A stretch of DNA of 64,000 nucleotides from Stenotrophomonas maltophilia (GCA_016807485.1 JACEFY010000001.1:1-64000), one strand, 5' to 3'. Numbered from the stretch's first letter, positions 1-8,550 are shown. The notes: a model not told the origin generated them from the sequence alone. Program-made: numbers and translations.

Positions 1-467
1 CCGGACAGGGCGTCGAGGTGGAGCTGCCGGCATCCTTCGACCAGCTGCTGTCGCGCGGATCGTCGTCGACGGGCGTGCCCACCGCGACGAACGCGCTCAT
101 CCTGTCGCAGACGCCCGACACCGGCTCGTTCGCCTCACCCGTCACGGCGACGGGAGAAGTGCTCATCACCGGCACCTTCAACCTGCCCGACCACTTCGGC
201 TCGACCGGCACCGTGCCCGGCACCGCCGACGGCAAAGACGTCGACGCCGTGCTCGTCGACGGTGAGCTGCCCGCATCCTCGTCCCCCACGCCGATCGCCG
301 CCAGCGCGGCGATCAGCACCATCAAGAGCGCTGAAGACATCATCAAGCCGCCCGCGCCGGAGAAGGGCGGCCGGCTCATGCTGGCGCTCGTCATCACCGC
401 CGGAGCCCTGGCACTCGCCCTCACCGGCGTGCTGATCGTCGCGCTCGTCACCGGAGCTTTCTCATGA
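1..467 (+). CDS. C-terminal part of a membrane-anchored protein (partial)
   Basis: The reading frame is open from the left edge, so the start lies outside the window. About 155 residues are visible: a Ser/Thr/Ala/Pro-rich extracellular-like stretch, a short basic segment (EKGGR), and then a strongly hydrophobic helix at the very end that looks like a single C-terminal membrane span. I do not recognise a named family. The stop overlaps the rsfS start in an ATGA arrangement, so the two genes are almost certainly cotranscribed and translationally coupled. In actinobacteria rsfS usually follows nadD and a membrane protein gene, which fits, but that is context rather than proof of function. Confidence 0.7.
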   Translation, partial: GQGVEVELPASFDQLLSRGSSSTGVPTATNALILSQTPDTGSFASPVTATGEVLITGTFNLPDHFGSTGTVPGTADGKDVDAVLVDGELPASSSPTPIAASAAISTIKSAEDIIKPPAPEKGGRLMLALVITAGALALALTGVLIVALVTGAFS

Positions 468-841
468 CCGCATCTGACCACACCCGCGAGATCGTCCAGA
501 TCGCCGCCGCGGCCGCCGAGAGCAAGGGCGGCGAAGACCTGGTGGCCTTCGACGTCTCCGACCCGCTGCCGCTGGTCGACGCGTTCCTGCTGATCACGGG
601 GAACAGCGAACGCAACGTCGCGGCGATCGCCGACGCGGTCGAGGAGGCGATGCTCGAGGTCGGGGTCAAACGCCTCCGCCGAGAGGGACGCCAGGAATCA
701 CGGTGGGTGCTGCTCGACTTCGGCGACCTGGTCGCACACGTCTTCCACGAGCAGGAGCGTGTGTTCTACGGTCTCGAGCGGCTGTGGAAGGACTGCCCGG
801 TCATCCCCATCACGGCGGGTGCCGGCGCGCCCACGACCTGA
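464..841 (+). CDS. rsfS: Ribosomal silencing factor RsfS (YbeB/iojap family)
   Basis: This 125-residue protein has the full family length and the iojap-type core: an N-terminal helix, then 'DPLPLVDAFLLITGNSERNV' and the later 'VLLDFGDLVAHVF' segment. RsfS binds ribosomal protein uL14 on the 50S subunit and blocks joining with 30S, so it lowers translation under nutrient limitation; this is family knowledge. The ATG overlaps the upstream stop (ATGA). The gene is followed after 71 bases by tRNA-Ala. It is the last clearly chromosomal protein gene before the accessory DNA and anchors the left border. Confidence 0.93.
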   Translation: MTASDHTREIVQIAAAAAESKGGEDLVAFDVSDPLPLVDAFLLITGNSERNVAAIADAVEEAMLEVGVKRLRREGRQESRWVLLDFGDLVAHVFHEQERVFYGLERLWKDCPVIPITAGAGAPTT

Positions 842-912
842 CCGGTGTTCGTCCGCGCCTGTCCGATGTAGTAAGCTTGCAGGGTTGCCGCGAGCGGCGA
901 CACTTTCGAAAT

Positions 913-988
913 GGGCCTGTGGCGCAGCTGGTAGCGCACCTGCATGGCATGCAGGGGGTCAGGGGTTCGAGTCCCCTCAGGTCCACCA
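913..988 (+). tRNA. tRNA-Ala, anticodon GGC
   Basis: A full cloverleaf can be folded by hand: a 7-bp acceptor stem (gggcctg with caggtcc, one G-U), a D arm gcgc/gcgc, an anticodon stem cctgc/gcagg with loop atggcat giving anticodon GGC, and a T arm agggg/cccct with loop ttcgagt. The CCA end is encoded (986-988). Its 3' half is the likely attachment site of the integrase gene that follows. Confidence 0.95.
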
Positions 989-1013
989 AAACTCCCGGTA
1001 AAGCACCAAAACT
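984..1013 (+). repeat. Direct repeat CACCAAAACT next to the tRNA-Ala 3' end
   Basis: The 10-mer caccaaaact occurs at 984-993 and again at 1004-1013, exactly two helical turns apart. The first copy overlaps the tRNA CCA end. Such same-face repeats beside an attachment site are a plausible pair of integrase or excisionase arm sites. That role is inferred. Confidence 0.4.
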
Positions 1014-1015
1014 TC

Positions 1016-1035
1016 ACTCCCCAATCAGGGAGTTT
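1016..1035 (+). terminator. Possible small terminator hairpin after tRNA-Ala
   Basis: ACTCCC (1016-1021) pairs with GGGAGT (1028-1033) around a 6-base loop and is followed by a few T residues. It could end the rsfS/tRNA transcript. The stem is only 6 bp and the U tract is short, so this is tentative. Confidence 0.3.
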
Positions 1036-1145
1036 GAATGTTTGGTAGTCGTTTACTGGACACTTCGCCAAGTCGCCGCAGGGCGCTTTCGAGCCTTCTG
1101 GAGCTATCTGGAAGGTACGCGGTAACCCCCGCGCACCTTCGCTGT

Positions 1146-1379
1146 ATGGATACCGGTGGTACCTCAGAGTCGGGACTTGGCAACTACGTCTCGTTGGCTG
1201 AGCTTGCTGCCGAGTTGAAGGTTTCCGTTCAGACGATCTACGACCTACGGAGCAAGGGTCGTGGGCCGCATGGGTTCCGTGTCGGCACTCAGTTGAGGTT
1301 CCGCAAGGCCGAGATCGACGCGTGGGTCGAGCGCATGGAGCAGGCTGACGAGCAGCGCCACGCCGGCGGCGCGGCATGA
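1146..1379 (+). CDS. Excisionase-like helix-turn-helix protein
   Basis: This 77-residue protein has a compact MerR/Xis-type winged-helix domain: 'YVSLAELAAELKVSVQTIYD', a basic turn (SKGRGPHGFRVGTQLRF) and 'KAEIDAWVERM'. The ATG at 1146 is preferred because longer upstream in-frame starts lie in sequence without coding character and next to the tRNA. The stop overlaps the integrase ATG (ATGA), so the two are coupled. Such proteins act as recombination directionality factors or repressors of the integrase. The neighbours (tRNA upstream, integrase downstream) support an attachment-site regulator. Confidence 0.8.
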   Translation: MDTGGTSESGLGNYVSLAELAAELKVSVQTIYDLRSKGRGPHGFRVGTQLRFRKAEIDAWVERMEQADEQRHAGGAA

Positions 1380-2647
1380 ACGGCGGACGGCCACGCACTC
1401 TGATCGGCGCCTACGGGACCATCAGCGTCGCCAGGCGCGGCACCTCCTACGTGGCACTCGCGCGCATCCGCGACGCCGACGGGCGCCTGCGCCGAGTCAC
1501 CGGTGCTGCGCGCACCGAATCGGCAGCCCGAGCCCGGTTGAAAGAGCGTCTCCTCGACAGACCCGGGTTCGGAGCCGGCGGACTCCTCGACCTCAGCAGC
1601 TCCTTCCGCGACCTCGCGGACCTCTGGCTCGAGGATCTGGAGCTGCGCGAGCTGTCGGACGGGACCAAGAAGAACTATCGCGACGATCTCCGGCTCCGAG
1701 TGAGGCCGCAGTTCGAGCACTTCTCGCTCGGTGAGATCACCACGGGCCGCGTGGAGTGGTTCCTCAGGGCAGAGAGCGCGGTGTCCTTCTCTCGCGCGCA
1801 CCACTCGCGAACCGTCCTGAACCAGCTCTTCGCGTTTGCGCTGCGGCACGATGCGATCCCGCGGAATCCCGTGCAGGGGACGAGCCCGCTGCGGCGTCCG
1901 AAGGGGGAGCGGCAGGCGTTGAACATCGAGCAGATCAGCGCAATCCGCGACGCCGCCAGCCGCTGGCGGACAGGTCCCGATGTCAAGGGACCCAAGCCCG
2001 ACGGCCAGGTGCGCGACATCATCGAAGTGCTTCTCGGCACGGCGCTGCGCATCGGGGAGTGCCTCGCTCTCCGCGTATGCGATGTCGACGACGGTCCAAG
2101 CGGGATGACGATCTCCGTGACAGGAACGGTCGTCCTGCGCACCGGCAGTGGCGCGGTGAGGCAGGACCACCCCAAAACCGAGCACTCCATCCGCCGCATC
2201 GCCGTCCCCGACTTCGCAGCAGCCGTGCTGCGCGCACGGCTCGCCGGCATCCCGACCAGCGACCCGCAACGGACGATCTTCGCCAATCGCGCGGGCAGGC
2301 CTCTCAGCCCGTTCAACGTTCGACGGACCTTCCGCGCGTTCCTTGAGCTGGCAGATCTCGCGGGGGAGGGGATCACCCTTCGCTGGTATCGGCGAACTGG
2401 CGCGACAGTCATCGCGCGCGGGTCGAGCGCCGATGCCGCCGCCACCTTCCTCGGACACGGATCGACCGCGATTACTGAAGGGCACTACATCGAGCCCGAC
2501 CGCACCGTGGATCGGGGGCCAGCAGGAATTCTCGAGCGGACCCTGCGCCGCGAGAGCCCCGATGCTTCGCTTCTTTCCAACGATGATGGCGTGGCCGAGT
2601 TCCCCGTGCTCGACTTCCTTGATCAGGAAGACATCGAAGCGGCGTAG
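1376..2647 (+). CDS. Tyrosine-recombinase integrase of the tRNA-Ala island
   Basis: This 423-residue protein has an N-terminal arm-binding region, a core-binding helical region (about residues 70-165) and a C-terminal catalytic domain. The first catalytic Arg is in 'TALRIGECLAL'. The second box reads 'TLRWYRRTGATV', the third is 'LGHGSTAITEGHYIEP' with the nucleophile Tyr in HYIEP. In box II the usual His of HxxR aligns with Arg336 (codon CGC at 2381-2383), one transition from CAC His. This may weaken activity, although the position is variable in the family. The gene points away from tRNA-Ala, the common arrangement for a tRNA-integrating island. Confidence 0.88.
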   Translation: MNGGRPRTLIGAYGTISVARRGTSYVALARIRDADGRLRRVTGAARTESAARARLKERLLDRPGFGAGGLLDLSSSFRDLADLWLEDLELRELSDGTKKNYRDDLRLRVRPQFEHFSLGEITTGRVEWFLRAESAVSFSRAHHSRTVLNQLFAFALRHDAIPRNPVQGTSPLRRPKGERQALNIEQISAIRDAASRWRTGPDVKGPKPDGQVRDIIEVLLGTALRIGECLALRVCDVDDGPSGMTISVTGTVVLRTGSGAVRQDHPKTEHSIRRIAVPDFAAAVLRARLAGIPTSDPQRTIFANRAGRPLSPFNVRRTFRAFLELADLAGEGITLRWYRRTGATVIARGSSADAAATFLGHGSTAITEGHYIEPDRTVDRGPAGILERTLRRESPDASLLSNDDGVAEFPVLDFLDQEDIEAA

Positions 2648-2822
2648 TGCGTCTCGGCCTATCGCTCCCGTTTGACCGTGCCCCAGCTGGCGATCGGTCC
2701 GCCGTTGGGGCCGTGGCTGCGATCGGCTATATCCGAAGGGGGTCGACCCGTCCAGTTCGCCAATGCAGCGCCCTACATCGCAAGTGCTGCTGGCGGTAAG
2801 CCTCTGAGCCGGATTGTCGCGC

Positions 2823-2850
2823 TTGAAGTGTCGCATGATGCTGTCATAAT
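2823..2850 (+). promoter_or_regulatory. Likely qat promoter giving a (nearly) leaderless mRNA
   Basis: TTGAAG (2823-2828), a 16-base spacer and CATAAT (2845-2850) form a good sigma-70-like promoter. The -10 ends only 9 bases before the qatA ATG at 2860 and there is no Shine-Dalgarno sequence, so the transcript probably starts at or a few bases before the start codon. A short inverted repeat ATGA-N5-TCAT lies between and across the boxes. No other gene is seen in 2648-2859. Confidence 0.55.
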
Positions 2851-2859
2851 CAGGCCCAA

Positions 2860-4785
2860 ATGGGGACGACAACTACATCACCAGACACGCATACATTCCC
2901 GCTGTGGTCCGACGAACCGGCCGAGAGGGACCTCCTCGCGTTTCGCGCGGTTGCCGAGACGGTAGCTGATGCGATCTTCGACGACGACCTGGATCCGATC
3001 GCGATCGGTCTGTCAGGTGCGTGGGGGAGCGGCAAGACCAGCGTTCTCGAACTCGTCGTCTCCGAAATCAACGCGCGATCTACCGGCGGGGACGGCAAGG
3101 TGCTTGTCGTCTCGACTCAGCCCTGGCGGTATGACCCGTCAGTGGGCCCTAAGGAGAGCCTCATCGCGGAGGTGTTGGCCGTACTGAGCGCTGAGTTCAA
3201 GGCGACCGATCCGGCCGCGAAGACAGCCATCGACACGCTGAGGAAGCTTGCCCGCAAGGTGAACTGGACCAAGGCCATCAAGATGGCCGCCCGCACCGCG
3301 ATCACGCTGCAGATTCCCGATATCGACGACGTGTTCGGACTTGTCAGCGACGACCCCGAGAGCCTCGGCGGTGAGAAGGGCATGGCGGAGTTCCGCGAGC
3401 AGTTCCAGGAGCTCCTCGCTGACCCCGCCCTGCAACATATCTCTCGCGTTGTGGTACTCGTCGACGACCTGGACCGCTGTCTTCCCGACACCGTCGTGGA
3501 GACTCTTGAGGCGATCAGGCTGTTCCTGTCGGCGAGAGGCATGTCGTTCGTGATCGCCGCGGACGAGGACCGGGTCGCTGAGGCGATCCAGCAGAAGTTT
3601 CACACCACCGACGGCGCCCGTGACGAGGAGTCACCGGCCACGCTCTACTTGCACAAGATCGTCCAGACGACCATTCCGGTGCCTGCCCTGAGCCGGTACG
3701 ACACGGAGGCCTATCTCTTCCTGCTTCTCGCCAAGGCGGGACTGGAAGATGCGGACTACGAGGGGCTGATCGTCCAGTGCGACACGCTGCGCCTGACAGC
3801 CCCGAACCTCGACTCCGTTGTCGTCCCCGAGGGCAGTCCCCTGGTGGAGCACCTGGTCACGGCGTCACGGCTGACCCCGATTCTGTATGAAAAGTTCCAC
3901 GGGAACCCGCGCCGCATCAAGCGGTTCCTCAACGACCTCAACGTCCGTCAGAGCATCGCCCGCCGCCGCGGCTTCACGCTCGCCCCTGACGCCGTCGCGA
4001 AACTCATGGTGCTCGAGCGCATCCTCACCGATGACTTCGAGCAGGTGTTGGACTGGCTGGCCACGAATCAGCTCCGTGACAAGCTCGAGGCACTCGATCT
4101 CGCCGCGAACGGCCCGGCCACGACTCCCGAGGCAGAACCGGCTGGCGACGGTGACGAGTCCGTTCCGAACACGAAGGACGCGAAGGCCCCGACGAAGGCG
4201 CGGCGTGCCGTCGTCGCCGTCGAGGAGGTCAAGCCTTCCCCGGCTCCCGACGACGGGTTCAGCGACACCTTGCGCCGTTGGGCGAAGCTCCCGCCCGTTC
4301 TCGACGCGACCGTAATCTCCGGCTACCTCTACCTCGCCGCGTCGTTCGCGAAGATCGAGGTCATCGACACCGGTCTCCCGGAGCGTCTCCGCGACCTCGC
4401 GTCCGCGCTGACCTCGTCCCTTAAGCTCGACCGTTCCGGCGTCACCGACGAGGCACTCCGCGCGCTTCCCGAGGCCGATGCGCGCACGCTCGTCGGTTTC
4501 CTTGGACGCCGCACTCGCGACCAGCCCTCCATCCAGAAGTTCTCTGTGGAGAGCCTCCTGCGACTCGCAGCCACCCAGCCGTCGCTGACCTCGGACGTGG
4601 TCGCCGCTCTTCGCGGCATCCGCGGCGTTGATGTTGACACGGCCACGGTCGTCAAGCTCCGCCCGCTCGATGCGGCCGCTTTCGCGCCCGTGCTCGAGGT
4701 TTGGAGGCCCGGGGTGACGAACGAGCAGACTCTCAACGCGATCACCGTCGTCGAGAAGGAATGGGCGACACGCAATGGGAACTAG
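2860..4785 (+). CDS. qatA: QatA: KAP-family P-loop ATPase of the Qat anti-phage system
   Basis: This 641-residue protein has a KAP NTPase domain in its N-terminal two thirds: Walker A 'GAWGSGKT' (residues 53-60) and a Walker B/KAP signature 'VVVLVDDLDRCLPDT' near residue 200. A charged linker rich in Pro, Ala and Glu (about 420-460) leads to a helical C-terminal region. KAP ATPases usually sit at membranes, but I see no clear inserted transmembrane pair here. The order QatA-QatB-QatC-QatD matches the Qat system, which protects against phages experimentally in enterobacteria (established knowledge); the mechanism is not settled. The stop overlaps qatB by 11 bases. Confidence 0.9.
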   Translation: MGTTTTSPDTHTFPLWSDEPAERDLLAFRAVAETVADAIFDDDLDPIAIGLSGAWGSGKTSVLELVVSEINARSTGGDGKVLVVSTQPWRYDPSVGPKESLIAEVLAVLSAEFKATDPAAKTAIDTLRKLARKVNWTKAIKMAARTAITLQIPDIDDVFGLVSDDPESLGGEKGMAEFREQFQELLADPALQHISRVVVLVDDLDRCLPDTVVETLEAIRLFLSARGMSFVIAADEDRVAEAIQQKFHTTDGARDEESPATLYLHKIVQTTIPVPALSRYDTEAYLFLLLAKAGLEDADYEGLIVQCDTLRLTAPNLDSVVVPEGSPLVEHLVTASRLTPILYEKFHGNPRRIKRFLNDLNVRQSIARRRGFTLAPDAVAKLMVLERILTDDFEQVLDWLATNQLRDKLEALDLAANGPATTPEAEPAGDGDESVPNTKDAKAPTKARRAVVAVEEVKPSPAPDDGFSDTLRRWAKLPPVLDATVISGYLYLAASFAKIEVIDTGLPERLRDLASALTSSLKLDRSGVTDEALRALPEADARTLVGFLGRRTRDQPSIQKFSVESLLRLAATQPSLTSDVVAALRGIRGVDVDTATVVKLRPLDAAAFAPVLEVWRPGVTNEQTLNAITVVEKEWATRNGN

Positions 4786-5608
4786 TGGATCTTTCGGCGG
4801 CAGCGGCGGCAGCGATGCTCAGGATCTGCGCGACAACATCGCCGGGTGGCTCGATGGAGGCGGGTTCGGCGGCGCGGACGGTAGCGATGGCGGAGGCGAT
4901 GGTGCCGATACCGGCGCACCATCCAATCCCGCGGGAGGCCCGGCCGCAGGCGGAGCCAAGATCGACCTTGGACCCGCCGTTCGACTCCTCTTCCGATCCC
5001 GTGGCGGGCGCAGTGACGGCCCTGGTGGTGGCGGAGGTGGGGGAGGAGCCGGCGGCGGCGGTGGCCGTTCCTCCGGCGGCGTGACCCGCTCAGTGAGGCG
5101 CATCTCGAGAGCTGCGGGCCGCGCCGGAAGCCTCGCCCTCGCGTATTCGGCCGGCAACCGGGCCGCGCTCGCGCAGGCCGGTCTCAACTACGACGAGCTG
5201 CGCACCCTGGACCCCGTCGCGATCGGCATTCGAATCGTGGAGGCCGCGTTCGAGGCCAAGTCCGACAGCACCCTCGCGGACGCTGAGGAGCGTGACATCG
5301 TCGCCGAGGTTGTCTCCTGGATTCTCGAACACCCGGCGGATCGCGCACCGTCGCCGGAGGACGTCGTCCGAATGACGATCGAGACCACCATCGCCGAGAC
5401 CGCGCTCACCGAGATTGCCGCCTCCCTGTATGACAAGGGGGCGTCGTTCGCCGAGCGCCAAAGCGTCGAACAGCAGATCCGAGACGTCGCCGCAGAGTAC
5501 GCGGCGCAGGCGAACCTGACCGCGACAGGCGCCACCGAGCAGGAGATGGCAACCGCGATTGAAACCGGCATCCGCGACATCGGCACCATCTTCGGGGCCA
5601 CCTCATGA
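4775..5608 (+). CDS. qatB: QatB: Qat system protein of unknown biochemical role
   Basis: This 277-residue protein has a low-complexity N-terminal half, with long Gly/Ser/Asp-rich runs and two poly-Gly patches up to about residue 105. A compact helical C-terminal domain follows (about 110-277), containing 'ALAYSAGNRAALAQAGLNYDEL' style sequence and many acidic residues. There is no recognisable catalytic motif. Identification rests on position between KAP ATPase and QueC-like genes and on the Gly-rich head plus helical tail expected of QatB. It overlaps qatA by 11 bases and its stop overlaps the qatC ATG (ATGA), so translation is coupled. Confidence 0.82.
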   Translation: MGTSGSFGGSGGSDAQDLRDNIAGWLDGGGFGGADGSDGGGDGADTGAPSNPAGGPAAGGAKIDLGPAVRLLFRSRGGRSDGPGGGGGGGGAGGGGGRSSGGVTRSVRRISRAAGRAGSLALAYSAGNRAALAQAGLNYDELRTLDPVAIGIRIVEAAFEAKSDSTLADAEERDIVAEVVSWILEHPADRAPSPEDVVRMTIETTIAETALTEIAASLYDKGASFAERQSVEQQIRDVAAEYAAQANLTATGATEQEMATAIETGIRDIGTIFGATS

Positions 5609-6906
5609 GCCGCCTCATCCTCACCCTTTCCGAGACCACCGCCGACGCCGCCCTCGACAGCGGCACCTACGACGAGGTCTTCCTTTGGACCGGCGCGGGC
5701 CGCACCACCTTCACTGGATCGACCGGCCCCTTCCTCCACGAACTCGGGGCGGTCAACCCTGCCAACGTCGACCTGGTGCGTGTCGCCCTCGCCGTCCTTG
5801 CTTCGGACCGATCGATCCTTCGACGCCGGGGCGGCGCGGACTGGAACGCGAGAGACTTCGATCTCACCGTCGACGTCGCCGATCCCGACATCTGGACATC
5901 CCACGCCGACGACCTGTCCCGACTGATCGGTTTCCTCACCGGCGATTACTGGACCTTCACCTTCGCGCGGGCACGCGTGGCAGCCTTCCCACCGCTCGCG
6001 GTCGAGGAACAACATCACGGACGAACTGTCCTGCTCAGCGGCGGCGCCGACTCCGCCGTCGGCGCGCTGCTCTCCGCTCTCGACCTCGGCAGGGGTGGCT
6101 CACAGGCGCTGGTGTCGCACTTCAGCTTCACCGCACTCTCGCCCGTCCAACGCGACCTCGTGACCGCGATCGGCGAGCTCGCGCTTGATCGAACTCTGGT
6201 CCATCACCAGTTCCACCTGAGCCGCGGAGGCCGCCGCCTCGACGGCACCGATTTCCGCAGCGAGACATCCACCCGGTCACGGTCCTTCCTCTTCCTCGCA
6301 CTCGGGCTCGCCGTCGCCGAGCGGGCAGAGTCAACGCTCTGGATCCCCGAGAACGGCTTCGCGTCTCTCAATCCGCCGCTCGGTCCGGACCGCCGCGGGA
6401 GTCTGTCCACCCACACGACCCACCCGCGATTCCTCCGCGACCTCAGTGCTCTGGTGACCGCAGTTGGTGGCCATGGTGCCCTGGAGAACCCGTTTGAGAC
6501 GATCACCAAGGGCGAGATGTTCCGCCGCGTCGCCTCGGCGATCGGAGTGGACGCCGCGCCCCAGTACCTGAGCGCAACCAACTCGTGCTCGCACACTGAC
6601 GGGCGGTACAGCGGCGCGCCCGCCGGCGCCTCCTGCGGGGTCTGTTTCGGCTGTCTTGTGCGACGGTCCGCGTTCCTCGCATCCGGTATCCCGGATGCGA
6701 CGACTTATCTCGCGGACGACACCACGGGCAGGTTTGATGAGTTCGTGCGCGGCAAGAGCATCGTCGAACCGATGCGCGACTTCGTGCACCACGGAGTGCG
6801 CCCTCGCGACGTCATGGCGATGTCGCTGCCCGCTGGCTACGGCGCGCAGGACGCCCTCGCTCTGTGCGCTGAGGGCGTCGACGAGCTGGGAGGCGTTGTC
6901 CGATGA
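5605..6906 (+). CDS. qatC: QatC: QueC-like PP-loop ATPase of the Qat system
   Basis: This 433-residue protein has the PP-loop signature 'VLLSGGADSAVGAL' near residue 145, as in QueC, which makes 7-cyano-7-deazaguanine. A cysteine cluster near residues 330-356 (CSHTD...CGVCFGC) matches the QueC zinc site. It is about twice the length of housekeeping QueC, with an extra N-terminal domain, as expected for QatC. No other preQ0 pathway gene is nearby, so a role in defence rather than queuosine synthesis is likely. By analogy with QueC-like enzymes in antiviral systems it may modify a protein or nucleic acid; that is inference. Confidence 0.9.
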   Translation: MSRLILTLSETTADAALDSGTYDEVFLWTGAGRTTFTGSTGPFLHELGAVNPANVDLVRVALAVLASDRSILRRRGGADWNARDFDLTVDVADPDIWTSHADDLSRLIGFLTGDYWTFTFARARVAAFPPLAVEEQHHGRTVLLSGGADSAVGALLSALDLGRGGSQALVSHFSFTALSPVQRDLVTAIGELALDRTLVHHQFHLSRGGRRLDGTDFRSETSTRSRSFLFLALGLAVAERAESTLWIPENGFASLNPPLGPDRRGSLSTHTTHPRFLRDLSALVTAVGGHGALENPFETITKGEMFRRVASAIGVDAAPQYLSATNSCSHTDGRYSGAPAGASCGVCFGCLVRRSAFLASGIPDATTYLADDTTGRFDEFVRGKSIVEPMRDFVHHGVRPRDVMAMSLPAGYGAQDALALCAEGVDELGGVVR

Positions 6907-7766
6907 CACCGTCCCTCCCACCGCTCGACCTCCACGCACACATCAAGCCGACGATCCCGGCACGGGATCTGGAACGGCTTGGCGCCGTCGTGTTCGCAGC
7001 CACCCGATCACTCAAAGAGTTCGAGTCCACGCAGCGACGACGCGACGCCGTGACTATCTGGGGCGTCGGCTGCCATCCGGGCGTCCCGGCCGCACAGAAC
7101 GACTTCCACCAGGAGCGATTCGCCTTTCTTGTGCGCACGACCGCATTCGTGAGCGAGGTCGGCCTCGACCGCCGATCGAAAGTGCCGATGGAAGCCCAGG
7201 AGGCCACGTTCCGCGCGATCCTCACCGTGCTCGCGGTCTCGCCGCGGATCACCTCCATCCACAGCAGTGGCGCGTGTGACCGCGTCCTCGACCTGCTCGA
7301 GGAGTCGCCCATCCAAGGCGCGGTGCTGCACTGGTGGCGGGGGACACCGGCGCAGACCGCTCGGGCTGTCGCGCTCGGGTGCTGGTTCTCCGTCAACGCT
7401 GCCGGCATGAAGCACGCGGCCGACATCGTACTCATCCCACGTGATCGAATTCTGACTGAGACTGATCATCCATCCGGTGACCGCTCCGCGCCCGCACCGC
7501 GCCAACCTGGCGCGGTGCTCGACGTCGAGAACCAGCTGGCGCGCCTCTACGCGGTGCCCGCTACGGAGATGCGGCTTCGTCTGTGGCGTACTTTTGATGA
7601 ACTCGTTCTCGCGACAGGCGTCGCACCTCTTCTGCCTGCACCTGTCCGGCGAATGATCTCGGCGGTCCAGGGGACGGCCGACCGGGCGCCGCAGTCAGTC
7701 CTGGTGCCGTGCGCGACTCGGCGCGAGGATTGTCGTCATGGATCTGGGCAATGGCGGGCGCCCTGA
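6903..7766 (+). CDS. qatD: QatD: TatD-like metal-dependent nuclease of the Qat system
   Basis: This 287-residue amidohydrolase-fold protein has TatD-type metal ligands in order: 'LDLHAH' at the N-terminus, 'GCHPG', Glu in 'SEVGLDRR', His in 'SIHSSGA' and 'LHWWRG', and Asp in 'LTETDHP'. All expected ligands are present, so the nuclease is probably active. TatD enzymes are 3'-5' exonucleases or endonucleases on DNA. The start overlaps the qatC stop (ATGA). The last 29 bases overlap the next gene; the C-terminal ~30 residues are basic and poorly structured. Confidence 0.9.
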   Translation: MTPSLPPLDLHAHIKPTIPARDLERLGAVVFAATRSLKEFESTQRRRDAVTIWGVGCHPGVPAAQNDFHQERFAFLVRTTAFVSEVGLDRRSKVPMEAQEATFRAILTVLAVSPRITSIHSSGACDRVLDLLEESPIQGAVLHWWRGTPAQTARAVALGCWFSVNAAGMKHAADIVLIPRDRILTETDHPSGDRSAPAPRQPGAVLDVENQLARLYAVPATEMRLRLWRTFDELVLATGVAPLLPAPVRRMISAVQGTADRAPQSVLVPCATRREDCRHGSGQWRAP

Positions 7767-8550
7767 CAGGAGCCCAATCCGTCTCAACGCTGCGCAGGCT
7801 GCCGTCCTGGCATGGATTGTGGAGGGCTGCCCGGATGGCGTCTACCCCGAGGACTCATTCGCCCACCGCATCACAGCCCGGGCGCTCAAGAATCGCGGCC
7901 TCGTCCAGATCTCTGGACACGGCGACTCGTGGCGAGCGGTCGCCACACCTCGTGGACGCGTGTGGCCAGCGCAGACAGCTGAGGACCAATTGGAGCGCGA
8001 GCTGGCTGAGCGAAAGGTGTCCATTAGCATCGGCGTGCCGAATGCGGATCCCGGAGTCGAATCCGCGATGGTCGCGCGCGCGCTGCTCCGTGCACCAGGC
8101 AATGCCCATCCACCGGGGCCAATCCCCGTCAGCCAGGTCGAAGTGCAGGAGAGCCACATGCGGTACAAGGTCGTCGTGACGCGCGTGCAGGTGGCCGAGC
8201 GTTGGATCCGCGCCACGGATGACGAGGCGGCGGCGCGCACAATCCAGGAGGAGTTCGAGAAGCCGTACGCCTACTTCGGCCACTGGGAGACGATCGGATC
8301 CGAGGTCGAGATCGTCGAGGCCGAGCAGGCGACCGTGATCAGGCCGAACCTGCTCGATGAGTCCGGCCCGATGCTGCTGACCATCAAAGATGCGGCCGAC
8401 GCGCTCGGGATCCAGCATCGCGCTCTCGGGGAGCTCGCCCGCCGTGGAGATATCGCGTGCACCCGAATCGGGACCCGGAAGTACGTCTCGCGCGAAGCGC
8501 TGATCTCATTCGTCAAGACGAATACCGCTCACGGATACTCGGAGCCCTGA
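7738..8550 (+). CDS. Qat-associated regulator: winged helix + DpnD/PcfM-like + HTH
   Basis: This 270-residue protein overlaps qatD by 29 bases. Residues ~15-85 look like a winged helix. Residues ~141-200 ('MRYKVVVTRVQVAERWIRAT' onward) resemble the small DpnD/PcfM domain. The last ~60 residues form an excisionase-type HTH ('LTIKDAADALGIQHRALGEL...'). An internal ATG at 8158 has a strong Shine-Dalgarno (AGGAG at 8147-8151, 6-base spacing), so a 130-residue short form containing only the last two domains may also be made. A regulatory role for qat or for the island is inferred from the domains and the overlap; it is not part of the four-gene Qat core I know. Confidence 0.7.
   Translation: MDLGNGGRPDRSPIRLNAAQAAVLAWIVEGCPDGVYPEDSFAHRITARALKNRGLVQISGHGDSWRAVATPRGRVWPAQTAEDQLERELAERKVSISIGVPNADPGVESAMVARALLRAPGNAHPPGPIPVSQVEVQESHMRYKVVVTRVQVAERWIRATDDEAAARTIQEEFEKPYAYFGHWETIGSEVEIVEAEQATVIRPNLLDESGPMLLTIKDAADALGIQHRALGELARRGDIACTRIGTRKYVSREALISFVKTNTAHGYSEP

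Noticed and set aside
1289-2872. 527-codon open frame on the minus strand
   Set aside because: It is antisense to the integrase gene over its whole length. Its protein is Arg/Ala/Gly-rich without domains, while the plus strand has clear recombinase motifs.
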